A DNA stretch of 64,000 nt from Oscillospiraceae bacterium (GTDB lineage: Bacteria > Bacillota > Clostridia > Saccharofermentanales > Saccharofermentanaceae), in assembly GCA_902787975.1 (NCBI GenBank), contig CADAIP010000004.1:186001-250000 (forward strand). Reading direction: 5' to 3'. The translations under genes were made by a program, and so were the position numbers. The first letter of the stretch is position 1, and every line of letters starts with the position of its first letter. Positions 52,753 through 62,985 of the stretch are shown here, one piece after another. A model generated the notes under the pieces. That model ran no database searches. It was not told the origin of the DNA and saw only the letters and a list, made by a program, of their open reading frames with translations.

Positions 52753-53230
52753 CCATCCTTTCCTTGATCTTTAGTCTGGCTCTGTGATACGTAACCCGGG
52801 CCCAGGTCTCGGTCTTTCCGAAGATCGATCCGATTTCCGCAAATGACAACTCACCGAATATCCGCAATTGGAACACTTCCTTGTACGGTTCCTCCAACTG
52901 GTGGAGTATTAAGTGGATCTTCAGCGATGTGTCCCTGTCGGTGAGCTTCTCCTCTATCCCTTTGTTTGTATCCGGAAGCTCTTCGCTCAGTTCGTCATCC
53001 TGTCTTGAAACGCGCCGTTTCTCATCTATGAAGATGTTTTTTGCGATAGCGCATAGCCACGTGAAGCTCTCGCTCTCCCCCTTGAAGGCCTTGTCAGTTG
53101 ATATCGCCCTGAAAAAGGTCTCCTGGGTTATCTCCTCGGCGTCATTCCGATCCTTGACGAGTGTCATGACGTATGAGAATACCTTCATATAAAAGGCTTC
53201 ATAAAGCTTTTCAGCGGTATTCTTATCCAC
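52736..53230 (-). CDS. ECF-type RNA polymerase sigma factor (GTG start)
   Basis: A 164-residue group IV sigma factor with region 2 (MTLVKDRNDAEEITQETFFRA) and region 4 (QLRIFGELSFAEIGSIFGKTETWARVTYHRAR, landmarks only). GTG 53230 has AAAGGTGA 8 nt upstream. An ECF-type promoter precedes it, so it drives its own operon. Confidence 0.95.
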   Translation of the reverse strand: MDKNTAEKLYEAFYMKVFSYVMTLVKDRNDAEEITQETFFRAISTDKAFKGESESFTWLCAIAKNIFIDEKRRVSRQDDELSEELPDTNKGIEEKLTDRDTSLKIHLILHQLEEPYKEVFQLRIFGELSFAEIGSIFGKTETWARVTYHRARLKIKERMDENEI

Positions 53231-53265
53231 GTATCATTTCACCTTTCTTTTGTGATCTCACCTGT

Positions 53266-53293
53266 TAGACGGAGAAATCCCAAATTCGTTACA
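53266..53293 (-). promoter_or_regulatory. ECF sigma autoregulatory promoter
   Basis: Minus strand TGTAAC (53293-53288), exactly 16 bp, then CGTCTA (53271-53266). This is the AAC/CGTC form used by ECF sigma factors of Bacillus and relatives, placed about 35 nt before the sigma gene start codon. Confidence 0.75.
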
Positions 53294-53375
53294 AGAAAAT
53301 CGAAAACTTTTTCAAATTATTTTTTCGGGAAGGTCAAAAGCCTTTATTTACAAGGCTTCCGCCTCAAAAAATATA

Positions 53376-54224
53376 TCACAAAAATCCTAAAGTCACCCTC
53401 GGATTTGACCCGTAATCACGGATCGTCATGCAGTTTTTAAGTCCGCCCTGCTCAAAAATCGCTTTTACGGCATCCCCCTGGCCGCATCCGTGCTCGACCA
53501 TCAGGGCTCCGCCTTCATTTAGATGCTCTTTGGCAAGCTTAAGGAGAGGACCATAGAAATCAAGCCCTGTATCTCCTGCCCTTAACGCCAGATCAGGCTC
53601 ATGGTCTTTTACGACATTGTCGAGTTCTTCCATCTCGGCATTGGTTATGTAAGGCGGGTTGGATACGATGAGGTCGAGTTTTCCAAGCTCAGGGATGTCT
53701 TCTCTGATATCACTCTTAATCACAGACAGGCATTCAGGTTTCAAAGCCTGTGCAGCGATATTGGTTTTCGCTGTCTCTACGGCAACATCACTTATGTCGG
53801 CAAGAATGACTGCAGGGTTGCCGTTTTTTCTTACGATCTCATTGGCGATCGATATACCGATGCAGCCCGTGCCTGTGCAGAGATCTGCAAATCTTATATC
53901 TGTATATTCTTTGTTATATTGGGGTATTCCGAGGATGTCGCCTGTTGCAAGTTCGTCGAGGCCCAGAAATCTTAAGGCTGATTCTACGAGGACTTCAGTG
54001 TCGGCTCTAGGAATAAGCACACCTGGACAGACCTTATAGCATTCCTTATAGAAATGACGGTATCCCAATATATAAGCAAGAGGCTCGCCTGAAGCGCGCC
54101 TCGTTACAGCTTTTAATAAATCCTCTCCCTTTAATTCCTCCGAAAGGATCTTAAGGTCGAGCTCTGCTTCGTCATCTCCTGATCTCTTCAGGAGTTCCAA
54201 AAGCGCTTCATTACCAGATGTCAT
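53376..54224 (-). CDS. prmC: Peptide chain release factor glutamine methyltransferase
   Basis: Methylates the GGQ glutamine of release factors. SAM motif DLCTGTGCIGISIA and the hallmark DLIVSNPPYI are intact. 282 residues. ATG 54224 lies 14 nt inside the preceding gene, with GGAG upstream; a longer frame from 54278 lacks support. In most Clostridia prfA follows; here the ECF operon follows instead. Confidence 0.94.
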   Translation of the reverse strand: MTSGNEALLELLKRSGDDEAELDLKILSEELKGEDLLKAVTRRASGEPLAYILGYRHFYKECYKVCPGVLIPRADTEVLVESALRFLGLDELATGDILGIPQYNKEYTDIRFADLCTGTGCIGISIANEIVRKNGNPAVILADISDVAVETAKTNIAAQALKPECLSVIKSDIREDIPELGKLDLIVSNPPYITNAEMEELDNVVKDHEPDLALRAGDTGLDFYGPLLKLAKEHLNEGGALMVEHGCGQGDAVKAIFEQGGLKNCMTIRDYGSNPRVTLGFL

Positions 54225-55329
54225 CTTCCTTGTTCTCCGGAATAACTGCCTGCATTGATGCAATGGCAACTTCTGCAATAGGTCCGTCAGGTTCAGCCGT
54301 GGTGAACTTCTGGAGCCAGAGACCGGGCTTAGCCATGAGCCTGCAGATCCAGTTCCTGTCGTGGCGTCCGACGAATCTCAATACTTCGAATGAGATCGAG
54401 CAGATGATCGGGATCGCAACAACGCGGATCGCGAGGTTTACCCACATCGGCTGGGCGCCTGTAAAGATTCCGATAACCGTATATATGATGATCGATATTG
54501 CAAGCACGTTGAACATAAAGGATGTTCCGCAGCGGGGATGGAAGCGTGACTGCTTCAATACGTTCTCGACTGTAAGCGGAAGGCCTGCTTCATAGCAAGC
54601 GATGGTCTTATGCTCAGCGCCGTGGTAACGCCATACTCTCTTGATATCCTTGAGGCTTGAAGCAAAGATAAGATAGAAGAGGAATATGAGAAGTCTGAGC
54701 ACGCCTTCTCCGATATTGAGAAGAATCGGAACCCATGTTATCTCACGGATGTCTTCAGGGATGAACTTTGTGACGATCTCAACGATGAGTCTCGGAGCAA
54801 GGATGAAAAGTCCGACAGAAAGAAGGATACCGATGATTGCGGAGATGGACATCATGAGATTGAAGTGTCTGTCCGTAAATTCATCAAGGCGGGATTTCTT
54901 CTCGCCTTCCTTCTTGGGATCCGGCTTTCCTTCTTCTGAGATATCGGCAGCCTTCATGAGCGCGCCAGTACCTGTTACGAGCATCTTATAGAATCTGATA
55001 CAGCCTCTGACGAAAGGAACCTTCTCAAAATATGAAGTCTTCTCGCCCTGCTTGATCTCTTCAACGTAGATAGTGCCGTCACCTTTTCTGACAGCCATGC
55101 AAGTCCTGGAAGGACCGACCATCATGACACCTTCGATAAGCGCCTGACCGCCGATTGTAGTCTTCTTCAAAGGTGCATCGTCACCCTTTTTCTTTTTCTT
55201 CGGAGCTGCGATCTCTGTTGAAACAACGTCGGGATCTTCAATTGGTGCCAGTTCCTGGCCAAGATGTTCGGGCTTGACCTCGCTGAACGGCAGTTCGATT
55301 ATCTTACTGTTGTCATTTGACTCTGACAT
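54211..55329 (-). CDS. DUF1385 membrane protein
   Basis: A 372-residue integral membrane protein of the DUF1385 family (YqhQ-like). Signatures are GGQALIEGVMMVGP, the central membrane spans and YHGAEHKTIACYEAG with FHPRCGTSF. The function is unknown. ATG 55329 follows GGGGG with a 6-nt spacer. It precedes prmC as in many Firmicutes. Confidence 0.9.
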   Translation of the reverse strand: MSESNDNSKIIELPFSEVKPEHLGQELAPIEDPDVVSTEIAAPKKKKKGDDAPLKKTTIGGQALIEGVMMVGPSRTCMAVRKGDGTIYVEEIKQGEKTSYFEKVPFVRGCIRFYKMLVTGTGALMKAADISEEGKPDPKKEGEKKSRLDEFTDRHFNLMMSISAIIGILLSVGLFILAPRLIVEIVTKFIPEDIREITWVPILLNIGEGVLRLLIFLFYLIFASSLKDIKRVWRYHGAEHKTIACYEAGLPLTVENVLKQSRFHPRCGTSFMFNVLAISIIIYTVIGIFTGAQPMWVNLAIRVVAIPIICSISFEVLRFVGRHDRNWICRLMAKPGLWLQKFTTAEPDGPIAEVAIASMQAVIPENKEDDIW

Positions 55330-55434
55330 ATAGTTCCCCCAAATGAGCATAATTGTACATTCTGCGGAGATTATAACATTTAATAATAGCAGTGGTGTTA
55401 CAGAGAAAAGGCAAAATTATGTGTTTATAAGCAA

Positions 55435-55465
55435 TAAAAAAGAGGTTGCCGTTAGACAACCTCTT
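55435..55465 (-). terminator. Terminator of rpmE
   Basis: Minus-strand AGAGGTTG and CAACCTCT form an 8-bp stem with an 8-nt loop, followed by TTTTTTA. Confidence 0.85.
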
Positions 55466-55490
55466 AAATTCTTTTACTTCAGAACGAGAA

Positions 55491-55691
55491 TTAAGCCTTT
55501 TCCATTCTCTTCTTGAACTTATCAACACGTCCGCCTGTATCAACGAGCTTCTGCTTGCCTGTGTAGAACGGGTGGCAATTTGAGCAGATATCAACTCTAA
55601 GATCGCTCTTTGTGGAAAGAGTCTCGAATGTGTTGCCGCATGCGCACTTTACTGTAACGACCTGCGTCTTAGGATGAATTCCTTCTTTCAT
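55491..55691 (-). CDS. rpmE: 50S ribosomal protein L31 (zinc-binding form)
   Basis: 66 residues: [19 protein letters not shown] at the start and [13 protein letters not shown], so the zinc ligands (CAC and CSNC) are present. It is the C+ form, not the zinc-independent paralogue. ATG 55691 with GAGGTGA upstream. Confidence 0.96.
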   Translation of the reverse strand: MKEGIHPKTQVVTVKCACGNTFETLSTKSDLRVDICSNCHPFYTGKQKLVDTGGRVDKFKKRMEKA

Positions 55692-55778
55692 GTCCTTTTC
55701 ACCTCTCAATCAAAGATATGACGCGTAATCCTAAACTCACGTATGTCATACCGGATTCTTCGTGTTAGCCTTGCTATA

Positions 55779-57809
55779 TTACTTGAATCGCCCAAAAGAT
55801 TTCTTTACGGAAAGAACGAAAGACATATTGCTCGTCGTTTTCTCCATGAAACTGATAACAGCGTTGGTTGCCGTAATGGTATCCGCCTCAGCGATCCTTC
55901 TTCTGATGAGCCATACCGCATCGAGCTCTTCGGGAGTAAGCAGGAGGTCTTCTCTTCTCGTACCGGACTTGTCGACTGCGATAGCCGGGAAAACTCTTCT
56001 GTCGGCGAGCTTTCTGTCCAGAGTGACTTCCATGTTACCTGTTCCCTTGAATTCCTCGAAAATAACTTCGTCCATTCGAGAACCCGTCTCAATGAGCGCA
56101 GTTGCAAGGATCGTAAGGCTTCCGCCGTTCTCGATGTTTCTTGCCGCGCCGAAGAATCTCTTAGGTCCGTAAAGTGATCCCGGATCGAGACCGCCTGACA
56201 AAGTTCTTCCGGTAGGATTGATCGTAAGGTTGTAAGCTCTTGCAAGTCTTGTCATTGAGTCGAGAAGGATAACTACGTCCTTACCGAGCTCTACAAGTCT
56301 CATTGCTCTCTCGAGAACGAGCTCTGTTACTCTTACGTGGTTCTCGGGGCGCTTGTCGAATGTCGAATAAACGACCTCGCCCTTGATGTTTCTCTGCATG
56401 TCCGTAACTTCCTCAGGACGCTCGTCAATGAGGAGAACGATGAGTTCGCAGTTGGGATTGTTAGCAGTGATTGAATTTGCGACCTTCTGAAGCAGGATCG
56501 TCTTACCTGCCTTCGGTGGAGATACGATCATACCTCTCTGGCCCTTACCGATAGGTGAGAAAAGATCGATGATCCTTGTGGAGATATCTTCCTTCTCAGT
56601 CTCAAGATCAAGTCTCTCATTAGGATAGATAGCCGTAAGGCTCTCAAACTTAGGGCGTCTTCTGATGTTCTCGTAATCGCCCTCGATAACGGGAATGCCG
56701 TTTACTTCCGTTACGCGCTTCAAAGGAGCATATCTGTCCTTGCCGCGCTTCGGATTAGCAAATCCCTTGATATAGTCGCCTCTTCTAAGGCCCATTCTCT
56801 TGATCATCTGGCCGGGAACGTAAGCATCGTCCTCACCGGGCAGATAGTTATTTCTGTGAACGAATCCGCAGAAATCGTTCTTATTACCTTCGTTGTTGTT
56901 GATCGCGAGAACGCCTTCAACCTCGATCTCTACAGGGAGCTCGGGTTCTGCCTTCTCTTCTTCGCCTTCAGCAGGAACTTCATCAGTCATCTCGACTGTC
57001 TTTGTATCCTGACCGGGACCAAATGAGATCTTTCTTCTCTTGGATCTGCCGTGCTTGCCCTGACCCTGGTTTTGTTCAGACTTCTTCTCTTCCTGTTTTG
57101 CTTCAAGAGCGGGAGCTGCTTCGGCGGGAGCCTCTGCTACAGAAGCTTCTGCAACTGCAGCCTCAATAGGTGTGGGCTCTTCAGCCTTAACTTCTTCTGC
57201 AGGAGCATCTTCCTTTTTCTTTGAAGCCTTAGTCTTTCTGGGCTTGGAAGCCTTCTTCTCAGCCTTCCCGGATTCTTCAGAAGCTTTCTCAGCAGGAGCT
57301 TCTGCTGTAACTTCTGCAGGAACTTCAGCCTTTTCCTTTGCAGGTTCTTCTGCTTTGGCTTCTGTCTTCTTAGTGCGCTTTGCAGGCTTTTTCTCAGCCT
57401 TTGCAGCAGTCTTCTTTTCTGCCTTGGGCTCTTCTGTCAGGCCTTCTGCAGCTGCTTCTTTTTTAGCCACTTTTTTCTCCTCTTCTTTCTCTGCCTTGAG
57501 CATGGCATCAGCCAGTTCGTTGGTCTCAAACCTTGCGGTCCTGCCGACATCAACGATGAGCTCGTCGAGAGACTTTGTATTCTCTGTTGTCTTCATGGGT
57601 TCCGGAATTGCAGGTGCCTTAACGGGAACAGGTTCCTCGGTAAGATCAACAGTAGTGATGTCACCGATGTCCTTGGCGCCCGTAATAGCCATAAGAAGCT
57701 CATCTCTGGTCTTCTTCTCTGCTTCTTCCGCTGTGAAATCTCCGAACGCGACAGCTATCTGTCTTAAGTCGGAATCCGTCTTGGAATTCAGGTTGTCAAA
57801 ATCGTCCAT
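55779..57809 (-). CDS. rho: Transcription termination factor Rho with long disordered insertion
   Basis: 676 residues, well above the usual 420. An N-terminal Rho_N-like helical region (1-50) is followed by about 190 residues of Ala/Glu/Lys/Pro-rich disordered sequence (100-290) with basic patches ([18 protein letters not shown]), then the RNA-binding cold-shock-like domain ([12 protein letters not shown]) and the ATPase with Walker A SPPKAGKT (430-437) and [16 protein letters not shown]. Such insertions are known in Actinobacteria and some Firmicutes, where they add RNA binding or phase separation. AAAGG lies 5 nt from the ATG. Confidence 0.95.
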   Translation of the reverse strand: MDDFDNLNSKTDSDLRQIAVAFGDFTAEEAEKKTRDELLMAITGAKDIGDITTVDLTEEPVPVKAPAIPEPMKTTENTKSLDELIVDVGRTARFETNELADAMLKAEKEEEKKVAKKEAAAEGLTEEPKAEKKTAAKAEKKPAKRTKKTEAKAEEPAKEKAEVPAEVTAEAPAEKASEESGKAEKKASKPRKTKASKKKEDAPAEEVKAEEPTPIEAAVAEASVAEAPAEAAPALEAKQEEKKSEQNQGQGKHGRSKRRKISFGPGQDTKTVEMTDEVPAEGEEEKAEPELPVEIEVEGVLAINNNEGNKNDFCGFVHRNNYLPGEDDAYVPGQMIKRMGLRRGDYIKGFANPKRGKDRYAPLKRVTEVNGIPVIEGDYENIRRRPKFESLTAIYPNERLDLETEKEDISTRIIDLFSPIGKGQRGMIVSPPKAGKTILLQKVANSITANNPNCELIVLLIDERPEEVTDMQRNIKGEVVYSTFDKRPENHVRVTELVLERAMRLVELGKDVVILLDSMTRLARAYNLTINPTGRTLSGGLDPGSLYGPKRFFGAARNIENGGSLTILATALIETGSRMDEVIFEEFKGTGNMEVTLDRKLADRRVFPAIAVDKSGTRREDLLLTPEELDAVWLIRRRIAEADTITATNAVISFMEKTTSNMSFVLSVKKSFGRFK

Positions 57810-57908
57810 AAACGCCTTTCGAAAATGTAAATTTGCGCAAAAAACCTATTATCGTAGAACTTATAAAAGGGATATCAAACTTCAAATGGAAAATATCTAA
57901 TCTAACGA

Positions 57909-57968
57909 ATGCGCGCCGGGATATTCACCCGACGCGCATAATATAACATTTGTAATTATTTCAGTCAA
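57909..57968 (-). promoter_or_regulatory. rho promoter followed by a start-proximal hairpin
   Basis: Minus strand TTGACT (57968-57963), 17-bp spacer, TATATT (57945-57940). Directly behind it a GC-rich hairpin, ATGCGCG-T-CGGG pairing with CCCG-G-CGCGCAT (57939-57909), would be the very 5' end of the rho mRNA. It may stabilise the transcript or take part in control of rho. Confidence 0.65.
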
Positions 57969-58005
57969 TCAAATAATATTTATCTGAACGGGTCAGCCGC
58001 AAATA

Positions 58006-59016
58006 TCAGTTATCACTGAGAGCTGCGAACTTGTCCATCATATCGAGTGCCTTACCTGTTCCGATAACTACGCAGGATACAGGGTCCTGGGCAAGGTATA
58101 CGTCGATACCGATCCTGTTGGACAGCATGTGGTCAAGACCGTAGAGCATAGCTCCGCCGCCTGTCATAACGATACCTCTCTGCGAGATATCAGCCATGAG
58201 TTCCGGAGGTGTTCTCTCAAGAACGTTGTGTACGGCTTCGAAGATCTGTGTGATAGGCTCTTCCAATGCTTCGAGCATTTCTGTGGAAGATACCGTAACT
58301 GTTGAAGGAAGACCTGTGATGATGTTTCTTCCCTGAACGTCCAATGTGAGCTCTTCATCTCTCGGATAAGCGCAGCCGATCTCGATCTTGAGCTTTTCTG
58401 CAGTCTTCTCACCGATGAGGATGTTATGTCTCTTTCTAACGTGCTTGATTATAGCTTCGTCGAACTTATCGCCTGCAACCTTCAAAGATGCATCTACGAC
58501 AGGCTCGCAAAGTGAGATAACGGAAATATCTGTTGTACCGCCGCCGATATCGACTACCATTGAACCGCAAGCCTTTGTAATATCGATACCTGCACCGATC
58601 GCAGCAGCGATAGGCTCTCTGATAAGGAAAACGTCCTTTGCGCCTGCGTGACGGCAAGCATTCTCAACTGCCTGCTGCTCAACGGGTGTGATAACCGAAG
58701 GAACGCAAACTACGATTGTAGGCTTGAAGTATGTTGCACGAAGACCTGTGCAGACACGGCCGATAAATGCCTTAAGCATAACCTCAGTTGCTCTGAAGTC
58801 TGAAATAACGCCTTCACGCAAGGGTCTGATCGCTTCTACGATACCGGGAGTACGGCCAAGCATGAGTGAAGCGGATTCACCTACTGCCAAAACCTTACCT
58901 GTCTTGCTGTTTACTGCAACAACGGAGGGTTCCTTAAGAACGATACCCTTTCCCCTGATATAAACAAGAACGCTGCTGGTGCCGAGATCGACACCTATTT
59001 CCATGCCTAAGCCCAT
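58006..59016 (-). CDS. Rod shape-determining protein, MreB/Mbl family
   Basis: 336-residue bacterial actin guiding cell-wall synthesis. GVDLGTSSVLVY (phosphate 1), DIGGGTTDISVISL (phosphate 2) and MTGGGAMLYGLDHML (adenosine) are all intact. mreC and mreD do not follow, so it may be an Mbl or MreBH-type paralogue. GAGGTGA precedes the ATG. Confidence 0.94.
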   Translation of the reverse strand: MGLGMEIGVDLGTSSVLVYIRGKGIVLKEPSVVAVNSKTGKVLAVGESASLMLGRTPGIVEAIRPLREGVISDFRATEVMLKAFIGRVCTGLRATYFKPTIVVCVPSVITPVEQQAVENACRHAGAKDVFLIREPIAAAIGAGIDITKACGSMVVDIGGGTTDISVISLCEPVVDASLKVAGDKFDEAIIKHVRKRHNILIGEKTAEKLKIEIGCAYPRDEELTLDVQGRNIITGLPSTVTVSSTEMLEALEEPITQIFEAVHNVLERTPPELMADISQRGIVMTGGGAMLYGLDHMLSNRIGIDVYLAQDPVSCVVIGTGKALDMMDKFAALSDN

Positions 59017-59080
59017 AAAATCACCTCAAAAATATAAGAAAACGCCGCATTTGGCGAATTAGTCGGTAAAAATTCAATTT

Positions 59081-59109
59081 ATTATCACATCAAGAATAGT
59101 AAAAATCAA
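59081..59109 (-). promoter_or_regulatory. Promoter of the mreB-like gene
   Basis: Minus strand TTGATT (59109-59104), 17-bp spacer, GATAAT (59086-59081). Confidence 0.6.
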
Positions 59110-59229
59110 TCACGCGACGCCCTATTTTAGTGACATTCTGATTTCAATTTGCGGCGATATTTCGGCATTTTCGACAGACCGAACTCGAAAACGGCTCTGC
59201 TCATTGCTGCATACTATTCTTTTATTTGC

Positions 59230-59258
59230 TGTAATTTTCGGGAACATCGGAGTATAAT
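59230..59258 (+). promoter_or_regulatory. Promoter of leuS
   Basis: TGTAAT (59230-59235), 17-bp spacer, TATAAT (59253-59258). The leader of about 30 nt excludes a T-box, which often controls leuS in Firmicutes. Confidence 0.55.
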
Positions 59259-59294
59259 TAGGTGTTCATTTTTAAAGAATAGGAGTCTTTCAAC

Positions 59295-61775
59295 ATGAGT
59301 TATTCAATTGAAACAGACAAGAAGTGGCAGGAAAAATGGGCTGAAACAGGCCTTTACAAGTTCGATCCGAACGCAGATGGCGAGAAGCTATACTGCCTCG
59401 AGATGTTCTCTTATCCTTCCGGAGCAAATCTTCACCTGGGTCATTGGTATAACTACTCACTAACCGACTCCTGGGCAAGATTCAAGCACATGCAGGGTTA
59501 TAACCTCTTCCACCCCATGGGATTCGATTCATTCGGACTCCCCGCTGAGAACTATGCTATCAAGACAGGCATCCACCCCAAGGATTCCACACTCAAGAAC
59601 ATCGACACGATGGAAAAGCAGCTTCAGGCAATGGGTACAACGGTAGACTGGGACTACGAAGTTAAGACATGCATGCCCGACTACTACAGATGGAACCAGT
59701 GGTTCTTCATCGAACTCTACAAGAGAGGCCTCGCTTACCGTAAGAACGCACCGGTCAACTGGTGCCCTTCATGCAAGACCGTTCTTGCAAACGAGCAGGT
59801 AGTCGACGGCGAGTGCGAGAGATGCCATTCCGAAGTAGTACGTAAGAACATGACACAGTGGTTCTTCAAGATCACTGAATATGCACAGGAACTCTTAGAC
59901 GACCTCCCGAAGCTCGATTGGCCTGAAAAGACAAAGAAGCTCCAGAAGAATTGGATCGGAAGATCAGAAGGTGCGCAGGTTGCACTTTATGTAGAGAAGA
60001 ACGGCGAGCGTCTTACAGACGAAAACGGCAATCCCATGAAGCTCGAAGTATTCACAACCAGAGTCGATACGTTCATGGGTATCACATATGTAGTCATCGC
60101 ACCTGAGTCAGAGCTTTGCGCAAAGCTTACAACTGACGAGTGCCGCGATGCTGTCGAGGAATACCGCAAGGCAACAGCAAAGGTTACCGAGATCGACCGT
60201 ATGTCCACAACACGTGAGAAGACAGGCGTATTTACGGGTGCTTATGCTATTCATCCTTTGAACGGCAGAAGAGTTCCGATCTGGGCAGCAGATTATGTTG
60301 TAGCAGGTTACGGCACAGGCGTTGTCATGGCAGTTCCTTCACACGATGAAAGAGACTTCGACTTCGCACACAAGTATGGTCTTGATATCATCCGCGTTAT
60401 CCAGCCCGAAAAGGGTGTTGATTCAGATCTCCCTTACTGCGAAAAGAAGGGTTATCTCACAAACTCCGGCGAGTTCGACGGCATGGAGATGCACGATGCT
60501 CAGAAGGCTATCGTTGCAAAGCTCGCCGAGATCGGCATGGGCGAATGGAAGATCAACTACAGACTCCGTGACTGGCTCATCTCCCGTCAGAGATACTGGG
60601 GAACACCTATCCCGATGATCCACTGCCCTTCCTGCGGCGTTGTACCCGTACCCGAGAACGAACTTCCTGTTCTTCTCCCCTACGACGTTGAGTTCACACC
60701 TGATGGTGAGAGCCCGCTCGCAAAGTGCGAATCTTTCATGAACTGCAAGTGCCCCAAGTGCGGCGGTGATGCAAGACGTGACCCTGATACTATGGATACA
60801 TTCGTTGACTCTTCCTGGTATCAGTTCAGATATCCTGATAACAAGAACGATAAGGAGATGTTCTCCAAGGATAAGATCAACAAGTTCTGCCCTGTCGACA
60901 AGTATGTCGGCGGTGCTGAGCACGCATGCATGCACCTGCTCTACGCAAGATTCTTCACAAAGGCTATGCGTGACATGGGCATGCTCGATTTCGACGAACC
61001 TTTCACAAGCCTTGTTCACCAGGGAACGATCCTCGGACCTGACGGACAGAAGATGAGTAAGTCCAGAGGCAACACCGTTGCACCTGACGACTACATCAGC
61101 AAGTACGGTTCTGACGTATTCAGAACATACTTAGGATTCGGCTTCGCATACATCGAAGGCGGCCCTTGGTCTGATTCCGGTCTCCAGGCTATCGTTAAGT
61201 TCTTCAGAAGAATAGAGACATGCGTAGCAGAGAGCGCAGGCGTTGCTGCTTCCCTCCCTGCAAAGGCTGACATGACTTCTGCAGACAAGGAACTCAACTA
61301 TGCAGTTAACTACGCGATCAAGAGTTCTACGGCAGATATCGAGAAGTTCCAGTTCAACACTCCTATCGCACGTATGATGGAGCTCTTAAACGCAATCACA
61401 AAGTACAGCCAGGATGCTTCTGCTAAAGCCGAGTTCAAGAGATACGCTACAGAGAAGCTTGTTCTTCTCCTCGCACCCTTCGCACCTCACTTCACAGAAG
61501 AACTCTGGTGCGAGACACTTGGCAACGGCTACTCCATCTACAACCAGAAGTGGCCTGAAGTAGACGAGAGCGCTCTTGTTAAGGATGAGATCGAGATCGC
61601 AGTCCAGATCAACGGTAAGGTTCAGTTCAAGGTCAACATCCCTGCTGAAGCTGACCAGGCTGCAGTCGAAGCAATCGTCAACGCAGACGAGAGACTTGCA
61701 GGCGCATTGAACGGCAGATCGATCGTTAAGTTCATCTATGTTAAGGGCAGGATCGCTAACATCGTAGCGAAGTAA
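59295..61775 (+). CDS. leuS: Leucyl-tRNA synthetase
   Basis: Class I synthetase of 826 residues. The HIGH motif is HLGHW, the CP1 editing domain has the threonine-rich TTRVDTFMG and AVPSHDERD, the zinc-binding inserts show CPSCKT and CPKCGG, and the KMSKS motif is KMSKSRG. The C-terminal domain ends with [18 protein letters not shown] lies 9 nt before the ATG. The last 147 bp recur at 62986-63132. It has its own terminator at 61801. Confidence 0.97.
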   Translation: MSYSIETDKKWQEKWAETGLYKFDPNADGEKLYCLEMFSYPSGANLHLGHWYNYSLTDSWARFKHMQGYNLFHPMGFDSFGLPAENYAIKTGIHPKDSTLKNIDTMEKQLQAMGTTVDWDYEVKTCMPDYYRWNQWFFIELYKRGLAYRKNAPVNWCPSCKTVLANEQVVDGECERCHSEVVRKNMTQWFFKITEYAQELLDDLPKLDWPEKTKKLQKNWIGRSEGAQVALYVEKNGERLTDENGNPMKLEVFTTRVDTFMGITYVVIAPESELCAKLTTDECRDAVEEYRKATAKVTEIDRMSTTREKTGVFTGAYAIHPLNGRRVPIWAADYVVAGYGTGVVMAVPSHDERDFDFAHKYGLDIIRVIQPEKGVDSDLPYCEKKGYLTNSGEFDGMEMHDAQKAIVAKLAEIGMGEWKINYRLRDWLISRQRYWGTPIPMIHCPSCGVVPVPENELPVLLPYDVEFTPDGESPLAKCESFMNCKCPKCGGDARRDPDTMDTFVDSSWYQFRYPDNKNDKEMFSKDKINKFCPVDKYVGGAEHACMHLLYARFFTKAMRDMGMLDFDEPFTSLVHQGTILGPDGQKMSKSRGNTVAPDDYISKYGSDVFRTYLGFGFAYIEGGPWSDSGLQAIVKFFRRIETCVAESAGVAASLPAKADMTSADKELNYAVNYAIKSSTADIEKFQFNTPIARMMELLNAITKYSQDASAKAEFKRYATEKLVLLLAPFAPHFTEELWCETLGNGYSIYNQKWPEVDESALVKDEIEIAVQINGKVQFKVNIPAEADQAAVEAIVNADERLAGALNGRSIVKFIYVKGRIANIVAK

Positions 61776-61800
61776 TCCCTGACTACAAACAAGCAATCGA

Positions 61801-61832
61801 AAAGGAATGCCCGCATGAGGCATTCCTTTTTT
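61801..61832 (+). terminator. Terminator of leuS
   Basis: AAGGAATGCC and GGCATTCCTT form a perfect 10-bp stem with a 7-nt loop; T-run TTTTTT follows. Confidence 0.9.
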
Positions 61833-61870
61833 GTTAGGGAAATACACTGGTAGTGACTGAGTTTATATCA

Positions 61871-61904
61871 TCGAAAAAGAGGATGCCGCTTTGTGCATCC
61901 TCTT
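61871..61904 (-). terminator. Terminator of the zinc-ribbon membrane protein
   Basis: Minus-strand AAAGAGGATGC and GCATCCTCTTT (11 bp, 7-8-nt loop) followed by TTTTTC. Confidence 0.85.
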
Positions 61905-61926
61905 TAAGCTTGTATTTATTCAGCGA

Positions 61927-62865
61927 TTAAGTACCTTTCGTCGGCAATTCCGTTTCATTTCCTCTTAGTGGCGTAACGTCTCCACCCAGTGCCGTAATGT
62001 TTTCACGGTAGCACTGATTGTAGTTTTCATAGCTGTACGCATTGAACCAGCCCCATGCAGCATCGCTTCTGTCGATGGTCAGAGGATTAAAATCACAGAT
62101 GACTTTTGTGTCGCCGGGATAGATCTTAAGGCCTTCGAAATAGACTGCATCATAGCATGTTTTGTCGCCCAGTTCGTCGTTATTCCATGTGACCTCGTAA
62201 ATAATGACGACCCTGTTGGACTCATCGAGCCTTTGGGGGTTCGGAATATTGGTTACGAGATATGCATCAACAAAAACGGCACCGGTCTTGTTGTATTCTG
62301 CAAGGTACAAATTGCCGTTGGTATCAACGTTGCAAGACATAATATCCATCTCTGCGATTTGGCCGGCTTCGATCAGGTCGTCCATAATAGGATCAATATC
62401 TGCGGGAGTCAGGTCGTAGTTCGGAGCAGGTGTAGGTGTCGGTGAAGGAGTAGGTGTATTGTTTCTCTCGCTTTCCTCGCGCTCAATACGCTCCTGTTCT
62501 CGTCTGTTGGACTCCTGCTTCTGCTGTACGAACATTATGATTCCGCACATGGTCATATAAGTGACCACGCCGCAAATGATCAGCGATATGATCATCGCCT
62601 TCTTTTTACCTGATCTCTTTCTCTCTCTTTTGTCGTATTCAGCCCAGGCCTTCTGATCGAGTTCATACTTCTTCTCAAGAAGCTGTTTCTCGTGTTCAAG
62701 CTTTCTCTGATCACGCTCGGGTTCAGTCTTTATTCTCTCATATTCAACGTCGGAATCATCGTAATCTACGGTGAAAGTACCGCCGCATGCATGACATATG
62801 AGCTGTTCGCCTTCCTGTGTAAGCGGGCTGCCGCAATTAGGGCACTGCATATTTACCAGTTTCAT
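61927..62865 (-). CDS. Zinc-ribbon membrane protein, unknown function
   Basis: 312 residues. An N-terminal zinc ribbon (C8, C11, C24, C27), a charged coiled-coil-like region (40-88), one membrane span (90-113), a Glu/Arg-rich stretch, a Thr-Pro-Ser linker (NTPTPSPTPTPAP) and an extracytoplasmic globular domain. The topology suggests zinc ribbon inside, domain outside. It lies in the segment between intact leuS and the leuS fragment, so it probably arrived with that rearrangement. Confidence 0.8.
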   Translation of the reverse strand: MKLVNMQCPNCGSPLTQEGEQLICHACGGTFTVDYDDSDVEYERIKTEPERDQRKLEHEKQLLEKKYELDQKAWAEYDKRERKRSGKKKAMIISLIICGVVTYMTMCGIIMFVQQKQESNRREQERIEREESERNNTPTPSPTPTPAPNYDLTPADIDPIMDDLIEAGQIAEMDIMSCNVDTNGNLYLAEYNKTGAVFVDAYLVTNIPNPQRLDESNRVVIIYEVTWNNDELGDKTCYDAVYFEGLKIYPGDTKVICDFNPLTIDRSDAAWGWFNAYSYENYNQCYRENITALGGDVTPLRGNETELPTKGT

Positions 62866-62985
62866 GTTCTATCCCCTCCATGAAATCAATAATGATTTAC
62901 ATTTTAATTATACAGCATTTTGAGCCGAACGGGGAAAGAATCGGAGCGGGTCAGCCGGCAGCTTTTTGGACCTTTTTGTTGACGT

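Noticed and set aside
57100..57480. Low-complexity region suspected to be a frameshift or foreign insert in rho
   Set aside because: The reading frame is intact over the region and continues into complete Rho domains on both sides; it is a disordered insertion.
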